Shown: positions 22,601 through 27,873 of the stretch, in pieces
How positions within the stretch are numbered: position 1 is the first letter of the stretch
How the letters are laid out: every line of letters starts with the position of its first letter
Virus record (IMG/VR): IMGVR_UViG_3300042731_004648
Coordinates: 1-27,873 of that record
Source of the DNA: a virus
Length of the DNA stretch: 27,873 nucleotides
Direction: 5' to 3' (one strand)
The notes under the pieces: model-generated
The model's input: the letters and a program-made list of their open reading frames with translations, nothing else
Databases searched by the model: none
Told to the model about the DNA's origin: nothing
Translations under genes and position numbers: made by a program

Positions 22601-24301
22601 TCCGATGCGGTCTACCGCAACGCGGGTAGCTCGCTCAGCACGGCGACGGGCTCGATGAACGACACGCTGGGCTTCAGCGATGACTTCACGGCGTCGGCCG
22701 GCGCGGTGACGAGCGAGGAGATCGTCACCGTTCTGAACGGCACCCCGGCTTTCCTCTCGATCGCCTCGGCGCACCTCGTGGACGTCACGGGCTCGGGCAC
22801 CTTCTTCAGCATCACCTCGCACACGACGGGCGCGCTCAGCTCCATCGTGTTCACGACCTCGGCGGACACGGCCTACGTGACCGGCACGGGGATCGGCATC
22901 GAGGTGGGGGACGGCGACCTCGGCAACGATACGGCGGTCCAGGGCTACAACGTGGCCTCGTCACTCGGGGCGGGCGGATCGGGCACCACGGACCCGACCG
23001 CGGTCTCGGGATATGTCGGGCAGACCTACACGGACCCGACGACGGGTCTGCGCATGACGGTCCTCCAGGCCGACGACGGTGCCTACCCGTCCGGCGGCAC
23101 CTTCACCCTGGAGATCTCCGACGTCCACATCGCCGACGCGGCCGTGCCGAACTGGGCGATCCCGGGCGTCGAGTTCCTGGTGACGGACACCCTGAACACG
23201 ACCATCGGCGACACGGCCACGATCGAGACGTTCAAGAGGACCGGCGTCGAGCCCTCCATCGGGGACGTCTACTACGTGGACTACAACTACGCGAAGACCA
23301 ACTTCGACGTGAACATCTACAGCCGCATCCGCGACGTCATCGCGGCCTACGGCGAGATCGCCACGCAGAACCAGCTCACGCTGGCCGCCAGCCTGGCCTT
23401 CACGAACGGCGCGGTCTTCGTCGGCCTGAAGCAGGTGCTCAAGCAGGAGGGGCTGGAGACGGCCTCGACGCAGACCTTCATCGAGGCCATCGACGAGCTG
23501 GAGCGCCCGCTCGATGGCAACGTGAAGCCCGACATCATCACCCCGCTCACGGGTGACCTGGACGTCATCGACTACCTGGGCCGCCACTGCGCGATCCAGT
23601 CGGGCATCCGGCACCAGGGCGAGCGCATCGGCATCTTCGGTGTCGAGTCGGGCGTCACTCCCGGGCAGATGCAGGTCATCACGTCGGGCATCACCAACGA
23701 GCGCCTGTGGGGCATCTACCCCGACTCGGCGGTCGTGGCGATCATCGACCCGGCCGGACGTGAGCGCGAGGTCCTGATCCCCGGCTACTTCATGGCGGCG
23801 GCCTTCGCTGGCTCGGCGGTCTCGCCGCAGTACGACGAGGCCACGCCCTTCGAGCGGCGCGAGATCAACGGTCTGCGCCGCCTGGGGCGCCCGCTCACCG
23901 AGGTCGAGAAGAACCAGGTGGCCGTGACCGGCGCGACCGTCCTGGAGGACGTGGACAACCGCGTCCGGGTGCGGCACGCGCTCACGACGGACCTCACCAA
24001 CGACCTCACCAAGCTGCCGACGGTCATCCAGATCAAGGACCGCATCCACAAGGGCGCCCGGCGCGTCCTGGATCGGTTCATCGGGACCAAGTTCCAGGAC
24101 CAGCGCATCACCGATGTCGAGCAGGCCCTGAACGAGTACCTGAAGCAGGAGCGGCAGGCCGAGATCATCGGGCAGTTCTCCCCCGCTTCGGCGGAGCGGG
24201 ATGAGAACGACCCGACCACCCTGCTCGTGACGGCGACCTACACGCCGATCTTCCCGCTGCTCTACATCGTCGTCACCTTCCGTCTCCGCTCGGCGCTGTA
24301 G
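19661..24301 (+). CDS. Contractile tail sheath protein, very large
   Basis: A 1546-residue protein that would form the contractile sheath around the tail tube. The N-terminus has the sheath signature YLPPGVYTRTI followed by LPVFIGVG. The C-terminal ~330 residues match the conserved sheath core: INEQ-like helices, IDELERPLDGNVKPDIITPLTGD, GERIGIFGVESG, ITNERLWGIYPDSAVVAI, LIPGYFMAAAFAG, and the closing strand ITDVEQALNEY ... TYTPIFPLLYIVVTFRLR. T4 gp18 is ~660 residues, so roughly 700-900 residues are extra. They include repeated beta modules (~111-160, ~295-345, ~475-535) with the pattern TTDPxxxxVxVDGVxV ... GATGRVTL ... V-x-C/V-T-Y-x-F-N. They also include units of the type NDxLxxTVDG (near 188, 685, 830). 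Extra domains probably decorate the tail surface. The SD is TAGGAGAGG. Confidence 0.85.
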   Translation: MTALNLGGYLPPGVYTRTINEQQIAALLTSLRLPVFIGVGTEELTQTGIEVVRGSSSSVDNLITAEDVSARFVVDDTDPNNPVLGSVSGAVLTFIVRNLPIVDGTGAGRTTTDPNDLSVTVDGVPVVIASVNGATGRVTLQTYPPAGSEVRCTYFFNRTDTRITDDLSDQVTDGAATMRFVSEATYVVTEGVNDNLIFTVDGVEWDVTIPPASYSAASLKAIIDGLSITGLTVSTEATETGGTRLVFSSAHQIVMGSGTFNAVSGLANGASTNRNTVFTTFQGPIVTGSNGGIATTDPSHVTVLVDGVQVIPTAVDGSARRITLVEAPADGATVLVTYYFNTFQDTYDHLPNTDVTSIIRAGYAEGRSDFADGQDFVLANDHINWGTAVAVESGLSAGTSSQIFGSVQIVPTLVDDYQYLAEVSRYIDTSVLPAVRRQNEFVLGDIPTTGNGRDTPLGIDLHQTITNDRIDLPTNRPDLVSVVGAPTLFEATLATALTSLEVDSSTRRVKTKEYVAPDDLVFATYFYNRISDDTFTLTVVAPGGTGVGSYQVSSALRGGSLLHQVRFGAKGGGLTENVVFPRGFDQLHGIIHTGGGTVGAVNEVVTVTFLSVAATPASYTTGSSDLYLLYAGASDEMAMDVDAAGAFTVDMDSPAVGGVVSDVDYFDAAPNLIADIVAATNDVLELEVTYIDGSGNLQTDTLTVTFTTNLPNPAPADLVTDINAAAVAQWGAGSDIVAVVSSLGRSRLYLRVAQIGTEVQLPGTVWPALNWQFDSKASIRILTSSTAAADIGFPSSKQNVTWAAAPSAVVDPATILGSQAAGLGFTVAATNDTLDLTVNGSPISLTVPSSLYGTYSANAMAGVLNHLMAVELGLTTDVVAADGPVSHLASPSPILTTGGAGIFSAGDVGKSIVVAGSADPLNDGAYTIVGFTNPNNVTLDRAFAGAADVAVPVVTMGMQSFASAAYNTYIRITSVDTTIPSDAVYRNAGSSLSTATGSMNDTLGFSDDFTASAGAVTSEEIVTVLNGTPAFLSIASAHLVDVTGSGTFFSITSHTTGALSSIVFTTSADTAYVTGTGIGIEVGDGDLGNDTAVQGYNVASSLGAGGSGTTDPTAVSGYVGQTYTDPTTGLRMTVLQADDGAYPSGGTFTLEISDVHIADAAVPNWAIPGVEFLVTDTLNTTIGDTATIETFKRTGVEPSIGDVYYVDYNYAKTNFDVNIYSRIRDVIAAYGEIATQNQLTLAASLAFTNGAVFVGLKQVLKQEGLETASTQTFIEAIDELERPLDGNVKPDIITPLTGDLDVIDYLGRHCAIQSGIRHQGERIGIFGVESGVTPGQMQVITSGITNERLWGIYPDSAVVAIIDPAGREREVLIPGYFMAAAFAGSAVSPQYDEATPFERREINGLRRLGRPLTEVEKNQVAVTGATVLEDVDNRVRVRHALTTDLTNDLTKLPTVIQIKDRIHKGARRVLDRFIGTKFQDQRITDVEQALNEYLKQERQAEIIGQFSPASAERDENDPTTLLVTATYTPIFPLLYIVVTFRLRSAL

Positions 24302-24324
24302 TGGGCGGGGCGGTAGAACCAGAG

Positions 24325-24356
24325 GGGGCTGGAGCTGCTGCGGCGGCTCCAGCCCC
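24325..24356 (+). terminator. Strong hairpin after the sheath gene (terminator-like, no T-run)
   Basis: GGGGCTGGAGC (24325-24335) and GCTCCAGCCCC (24346-24356) are perfect 11-bp inverted repeats around a 10-nt loop. No T-tract follows, so it may slow or end transcription only partly, or protect the sheath mRNA 3' end. It lies between the sheath stop and ATG 24367. If GTG 24301 were the start of the next gene, it would encode an Ala-rich stretch. Confidence 0.5.
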
Positions 24357-24366
24357 TGACTCCGCC

Positions 24367-25215
24367 ATGACCGACCGTCGAGTTGCTGTTCTGAAGCAAG
24401 GGGAGCTGCCCCAAGGGGCGCTGCTGTACCGCACTGAGCACTCCGCGTGGGACCTCCGCAAGCGTGTCTTCCACTACGCCGGCAGGGCGGACGTCTTCGG
24501 TCAGGACCATCCGCTCCGTCTCCTCTACGAGCACCTGTTGGTCGGCTTGCAGCCGGCCGATCTGATGATGCTCCGCGGGGTCGCCCAGGTGGACGCGGCG
24601 GTAGCGGCCTTCCTCTACCTCTACCCCGACCGCATCAACCACCCCTCGATGGGCGAGTTCGTGGACTTCGTCTGTCGGTTCGAGCGGTGGGGGTCGGTCG
24701 GGTCGTTCGCGGGGACCAAGCCGTCCCTGCTCTACGTGCTCCAGGCCATCCGTGACGTGCTGCCGTCGGCCTCCGACCAGGCAGCTCTCTCGGATCAGGC
24801 CCTGACCGACGTGCTCATGGACGCCGTGTCGGTGCTGGACAAGTCCTTCACCCTCGACATCACGCTGGGGGTCCTTCCTGGCGTCGAGACGGTCCACCAC
24901 GAGTCGGATCGGGTGGCTTTCGTGGAGGTCGCTCCGGGGACGGAAGAGGACGTCTGGGATGGGATCTTCGCGGCCGGCAAGGTGCTGGCCGCCGTCGTCC
25001 GCCCCGAGGTCGGCGATGGTCGCCGTAACGTCACGTTCATGCGGCGCTCGATGCTGGTGTGGGACCTTGACTTCGACGTCTTCGCGGCGCGTCTGAACGC
25101 GGCTGAGCCGGGATGGAGGATGGAGTCACCCCTGGCGATCGTGAGTCCTGCGGGTGGAACGGCCATCCCATCACAGGATCTTGTGAGCCTGATGGTCGGG
25201 GCCGTAAACTGTTGA
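24367..25215 (+). CDS. Unknown protein between sheath and tube genes
   Basis: A 282-residue protein from ATG 24367. It has helical stretches (DHPLRLLYEHLLVGLQPADLMMLRGVAQVDAAVAAFLYLYPDRIN; GTKPSLLYVLQAIRDVLPSA) and a more strand-like C-terminal part (GRRNVTFMRRSMLVWDLDFDVFAARLNAAEPGW). No known motif is seen. GTG 24301 (overlapping the sheath stop, TAGTG) would add 22 residues, EGAGAAAAAPAPDS-like low complexity that is read across a strong hairpin. Neither start has a clear SD, so the choice is uncertain. Its position between sheath and tube suggests tail assembly. Its stop (TGA 25213-25215) lies inside the next GTTGATAG element. Confidence 0.6.
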   Translation: MTDRRVAVLKQGELPQGALLYRTEHSAWDLRKRVFHYAGRADVFGQDHPLRLLYEHLLVGLQPADLMMLRGVAQVDAAVAAFLYLYPDRINHPSMGEFVDFVCRFERWGSVGSFAGTKPSLLYVLQAIRDVLPSASDQAALSDQALTDVLMDAVSVLDKSFTLDITLGVLPGVETVHHESDRVAFVEVAPGTEEDVWDGIFAAGKVLAAVVRPEVGDGRRNVTFMRRSMLVWDLDFDVFAARLNAAEPGWRMESPLAIVSPAGGTAIPSQDLVSLMVGAVNC

Positions 25216-25221
25216 TAGGCC
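25200..25221 (+). promoter_or_regulatory. GTTGATAG element in a hairpin loop, before 25244
   Basis: GTTGATAG is at 25211-25218, 25 bases before the tube ATG. GGCC (25200-25203) pairs with GGCC (25218-25221) around a 14-nt loop (GTAAACTGTTGATA), the same loop length as at 8245-8258. Bases 25200-25236 match 8241-8277 at 30 of 37 positions. The SD AGAGGTGAG is downstream. Confidence 0.5.
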
Positions 25222-25243
25222 GTCTCTGGCAGAGGTGAGCTGA

Positions 25244-25942
25244 ATGAAGACCGGCAACTACATCTACCGACAGGGTGTCGCCCCCGAGACTCGGGTGGCC
25301 GTCTCCCAGAAGAACAAGATCTTCACCAAGCACGAGGGTCTGACCGAAGGCGGCTTCGTCCAGGTGGGTGTGCTCAGCACGTTCGACTTGTCCGAGTCGC
25401 GTGGCGTCGAGCCGGTGCGTGGGGTGGGCTATGGCGATCAGGTCGCCGAGCTGGTCCCGGGTGTGACCGAGCCGATGGCGCTCACTCTGAACCGGATGCT
25501 GCTGTACCTCAGCAACATCTTCCAGGTGCTCGGGTACAAGGCCGGAGGATCGGGTCTGGTCCGCTCGCTGAAGCATCACCAGTGGCCCTTCGACATCAAG
25601 CAGGAGCTGGTGATGAGCCAGCTCAGCTCGAACGACGCCGAGGGCCTGGGCAACGGCTTCAACTACAAGAACAGCTCGGACGCGCCGGACACCTTCAAGG
25701 CCCTTTTCACCTTCTACGAGGCGTGCTGGATCAACTCCTACGACACCTCGTTCCCGGCCGATGCCGCCCAGGTGACGGAGAACTGCTCCGTGACCGTGAC
25801 CGACGTCATCGACGGCACCTCGTCCTACAACTCGGTCGTCCTCGACTCCGGCAACAACCCGTTCGTCACGACCGACAAGACCGGCTCCTTCCGGTTCGAG
25901 GGGTCGGGCTCGGCCGCCCCGACGGTCCCGGGTCTGGGCTAG
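25244..25942 (+). CDS. Probable tail tube protein
   Basis: A 232-residue protein. The N-terminal two-thirds has the beta pattern and motifs expected for a myovirus tail tube: VGVLSTFDLSESRGVEPVRGVGYGDQVAELVPGVTEPMALTLNRMLLYLSNIFQVLGY, which fits 'interaction with sheath or neighbouring subunit, then a helix' in T4-gp19-like tubes. The segment SLKHHQWPFDIKQELVM ... YEACWINSYDTSFPADAAQVTENCSVTVTDV also fits the usual tube C-terminal part. It ends with a Gly/Ser/Pro tail. It follows the sheath gene with one gene between them, which is close to the usual sheath-tube order. ATG 25244 has the SD AGAGGTGAG. T4 gp19 is ~163 residues, so it is somewhat longer. Confidence 0.7.
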   Translation: MKTGNYIYRQGVAPETRVAVSQKNKIFTKHEGLTEGGFVQVGVLSTFDLSESRGVEPVRGVGYGDQVAELVPGVTEPMALTLNRMLLYLSNIFQVLGYKAGGSGLVRSLKHHQWPFDIKQELVMSQLSSNDAEGLGNGFNYKNSSDAPDTFKALFTFYEACWINSYDTSFPADAAQVTENCSVTVTDVIDGTSSYNSVVLDSGNNPFVTTDKTGSFRFEGSGSAAPTVPGLG

Positions 25943-25962
25943 TCCCCGACCTTCGTTCCTCG

Positions 25963-26086
25963 TCAGCCTCTGGCTGATGTTCGCACGGCGCGTGCGTGAG
26001 ATCACATCACATCCAATGAAGATGAAACTGGAGCCTGTTACTGGGCCTCGCCCAGGGTAGATGTGAAGGAGATCCGATAGCATCGG
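25963..26086 (+). other. Hairpin cluster in the 189-bp gap after the tube gene
   Basis: Four inverted repeats, each with a 3-nt loop, lie in the largest non-coding gap: TCAGCC/GGCTGA (25963-25977), CGCACG/CGTGCG (25982-25996), CTGGGC/GCCCAG (26041-26055) and CCGAT/ATCGG (26074-26086). No T-run follows any of them. The gap also holds a 15-base copy of the start region of the gene at 14596 (25998-26012) and a 14-codon ATG frame (26016-26060). A small RNA, a processing region or a gene remnant are possible. Confidence 0.4.
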
Positions 26087-26131
26087 TCAGCTCAAGGCAC
26101 GCGCCTCCAACCCATCCCATCGGAGGATCAC

Positions 26132-27127
26132 ATGAGCGGGCTCGCTGCTATCCAGGCATCCCTTCGTAAGCTCCAGAATCTCGGTCAGGCGGAGACCGAG
26201 TTCGACCTTCCAGCGTTCAAGATGCGGCTCAAGATCCGCCTCTTGTTCCCGGCTGAGGAGCATGTCGTTCACACCATCGCCGACGCCGCCCCAGACGAGA
26301 CGCTGCCTTACTTGGACACCTACCACTGGGAGTGCGTCTCGCGGGTGCTCATGGCGGTCTGGATCGACGGGCAGGCCATCTTCAACTTCACCGACGTGAC
26401 CCGCATGTCGCAGAACCACGACCGCGAGATGATCGAGGTCCTGGTCGAGGAGCAGGACGAGGCCACAGGGAAGACGGTCGAGAAGGCGCAGTGGATGGAG
26501 AAGGCGGCCCTGCTCAAGCCGGTGGTCAGGAGCTGGGGCCGGGACATTCTGAACATCATCTTCAAGAAGTTCCGCGAGCTGAGCGACGAGCAGACGGCGA
26601 AGTCGAGGCAGGGGGTCGAGTTCAAGTTCAACTCGATCGAGGACGAGATCAAGGTGCTGGAGGCTCGCATCCGTGTGCTCAAAGAGCGTCTCGACAACGC
26701 GGCCGTCGTGGACAAGGCGGTGGCGACCTTCCAGAACGTCGTGCAGAGGCCGCTGGAAGAGGAAGAGGCCGTGCAGGTCGAGGAGTCCTTGGACGTCCGC
26801 GACGATCGGTCCCTACGTTCTCAGCGTCCCGATCCGGAGCCGCCAACGACAGCTCCGGTCCCGCCGCTGGAGTCGGCTCCGTCTCCGGATCCGGCTCCGG
26901 TCATGGACGAGCCGCCTGTGCTGGCCCCGCCTCCGGCTCGACGTCGTCCGCAGGTGCTCACCCAAGACGGTCAGGACATCCCGGTCTACCACCATGATGG
27001 GGGCGTCCTGGAGGAACACGAGGCCCCCATCACGGCGCCCCCGATCGACGCTCCGCCGTCTGTCGGCCACAACCCCCACTTCACTGGTGGTCGTCACGTG
27101 CGCGACCGTAGCCAGCGGAAGCCGTGA
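26132..27127 (+). CDS. Coiled-coil, Pro-rich-tailed protein in the tail-assembly-chaperone position
   Basis: A 331-residue protein. Residues 1-~160 form a folded helical domain with a distinctive aromatic cluster (YLDTYHWECVSRVLMAVWIDGQAIFNFTD) and a helix-rich end (LLKPVVRSWGRDILNIIFKKFREL). A coiled coil (~166-200, IEDEIKVLEARIRVLKERLDNAAVVDKAVATF) follows. Then comes a low-complexity Pro/Glu/Asp-rich tail (~215-325). It is preceded by the hairpin-rich gap and a strong SD (GGAGG). The gene after a tail tube is commonly a tail-assembly chaperone, which is the only basis for that suggestion. Its stop overlaps the next GTG start (GTGA). Confidence 0.6.
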   Translation: MSGLAAIQASLRKLQNLGQAETEFDLPAFKMRLKIRLLFPAEEHVVHTIADAAPDETLPYLDTYHWECVSRVLMAVWIDGQAIFNFTDVTRMSQNHDREMIEVLVEEQDEATGKTVEKAQWMEKAALLKPVVRSWGRDILNIIFKKFRELSDEQTAKSRQGVEFKFNSIEDEIKVLEARIRVLKERLDNAAVVDKAVATFQNVVQRPLEEEEAVQVEESLDVRDDRSLRSQRPDPEPPTTAPVPPLESAPSPDPAPVMDEPPVLAPPPARRRPQVLTQDGQDIPVYHHDGGVLEEHEAPITAPPIDAPPSVGHNPHFTGGRHVRDRSQRKP

Positions 27128-27873
27128 ATCGGGAGCAGATCGAGGAACTTCAACAGCTCTCCTCCGTGGCTGAAGCGCAGGAGCGAGAGTCGGTCTATCT
27201 GCGAACGGATCTCTCGCAGGCGTTCGGCGACCTGGAGGACATGCTCTTCCGGGGGTTCATCACCACGGTGGCCGACTTCGGTGAGGTCCGGATCCTGCTG
27301 AAGTCGGTGTCGCCGGCCGAAGTTCACCTGGCCGGCTACTACGCCGACACCATCGACGGGATCGACCACGCCGCTCGCAACCGCTACCTCTTGGCCGCTT
27401 CGGTCTTCCTCATCAACGGGTCGAACGTCCTGGCGAAGCGGGCCGAGATCTTCGAGGACGTGGTGACGACCCTGGCGTCGCTCTCGACCGACATGCAGGC
27501 AATCCTCCTGCTGCGTGTGATCCAGCTCCTGGATCGTAGCACGCGCTGTATGCACCAGGTCGATGGCTACTGTTGGCACCCGATGTCGCGGCAGCGGTGG
27601 CTGGCTGTGCGGGGTCTCCAGCTCAATAGCTCGTCGGTGACAGGCGTGCCTGGAACCGACGTTCTGGGCTTGAACCAGTGCCAGCAGCTCTGGCTCGCCT
27701 TGAATCGCCTGGAGGACGACCGGATCCAGCGGGAGTCCGAGTGGGACAACGCCAAGTTCGTGGCCTCGACCTGGTCGAAGGGGGTCAAGCAGATCAACGC
27801 GCGCGACCGGACACGCCTGAGAAGCCTGGACCTGGAGCGTCAACACACCTTCCTTCGGGCCGCGGGGATGGAG
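27124..27873 (+). CDS. Tail-region protein, possible second assembly chaperone (3' end outside window)
   Basis: A frame open from GTG 27124 to the window end (250 codons, no stop), so it is C-terminally incomplete. It begins MNREQIEELQQLSSVAEAQ and then has LRTDLSQAFGDLEDMLFRGFITTVADFGEVRILLKSVSPAEV, a helical region (AARNRYLLAASVFLINGSNVLAKRAEIFEDVVTTLASLSTDMQAILLLRVIQLL) and an aromatic/Cys segment (CMHQVDGYCWHPMSRQRW). The start overlaps the stop of the previous gene by four bases (GTGA), so the two are translationally coupled. From memory, similar proteins in large myophages lie just after the tube and before the tape-measure gene and may be chaperones. That is an inference; no catalytic motif is visible. 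Confidence 0.65.
   Translation, partial: MNREQIEELQQLSSVAEAQERESVYLRTDLSQAFGDLEDMLFRGFITTVADFGEVRILLKSVSPAEVHLAGYYADTIDGIDHAARNRYLLAASVFLINGSNVLAKRAEIFEDVVTTLASLSTDMQAILLLRVIQLLDRSTRCMHQVDGYCWHPMSRQRWLAVRGLQLNSSSVTGVPGTDVLGLNQCQQLWLALNRLEDDRIQRESEWDNAKFVASTWSKGVKQINARDRTRLRSLDLERQHTFLRAAGME

Noticed and set aside
18992-22822. A 1276-codon open frame on the minus strand opposite the terminator, zinc-ribbon and sheath genes
   Set aside because: It is Arg/Val/Asp/Gly-rich without domain-like hydrophobic patterning, and mirrors the codon bias of the clear + strand genes. High-GC DNA commonly gives long antisense frames. No SD or promoter supports it.
26016-26060. Fourteen-codon ATG frame in the gap after the tube gene
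   Set aside because: It is short and runs through one of the hairpins, with no proper SD. Better explained as a remnant or chance.
26998-27127. A programmed -1 frameshift joining the two genes at 26132 and 27124, as in lambda G/GT chaperones
   Set aside because: The frames do overlap openly over ~130 bases in the right direction, but I found no canonical X-XXY-YYZ slippery heptamer, only C- or G-runs, and the GTGA overlap already explains coupling.
1-27873. tRNA genes, CRISPR arrays, insertion sequences, integrase or attachment sites
   Set aside because: No cloverleaf-like sequence, spaced direct repeats, transposase frame or integrase motif was seen by eye. A tRNA and covariance scan could still find a weak one.

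Overview
The window is a stretch of a tailed-phage genome, or of a prophage, with a contractile tail. Every convincing gene is on the + strand. Genes are packed with ATGA/GTGA overlaps or gaps of a few bases, and most starts have a good Shine-Dalgarno (SD) sequence. By eye the DNA is about two-thirds G+C with strong G/C at third codon positions, which points to a high-GC bacterial host. Nothing here identifies that host. No tRNA, integrase, IS element or CRISPR array was seen.

Layout. (1) 1-2443, head: the C-terminal part of a Gln-rich repeat protein, a small probable decoration protein, and an HK97-fold-type major capsid protein followed by a strong intrinsic terminator. (2) 2544-3998, mobile-looking segment: a LAGLIDADG homing endonuclease, then a nuclease-like domain fused in frame to the front of a long Gln/Gly/Pro-rich structural protein that runs to 5849. 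(3) 5889-8234: a small helical protein, a SWIM-type zinc protein and a peptidoglycan amidase. (4) 8282-13626: an FmdB-type zinc ribbon, two large beta-rich virion-type proteins and several small unknowns. (5) 13677-19053, neck or connector block: an adaptor-like protein, a four-Cys protein, an HK97-gp10-like tail-completion protein, a Lys-rich repeat protein and a probable tail terminator or sheath stabiliser. (6) 19097-25215: a second FmdB-type zinc ribbon, a 1546-residue tail sheath and an unknown. (7) 25244 to the end: a probable tail tube, a 189-bp non-coding gap with four small hairpins, and two overlapping genes where tail-assembly chaperones are expected. The order adaptor, completion, terminator, sheath, tube, chaperone fits a myovirus morphogenesis cluster.

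The most interesting signal is non-coding. The octamer GTTGATAG occurs just upstream of five genes (5889, 8282, 13677, 19097, 25244) and divides the right-hand part of the window into units. In four of the five it lies in a 13-15 nt loop closed by stems of different sequence. This suggests a phage-specific promoter or an RNA-level control element. Other notable points are the chimeric nuclease/structural gene at 3570-5849, the very large sheath gene with repeated beta modules, and a hairpin-rich gap at 25943-26131.
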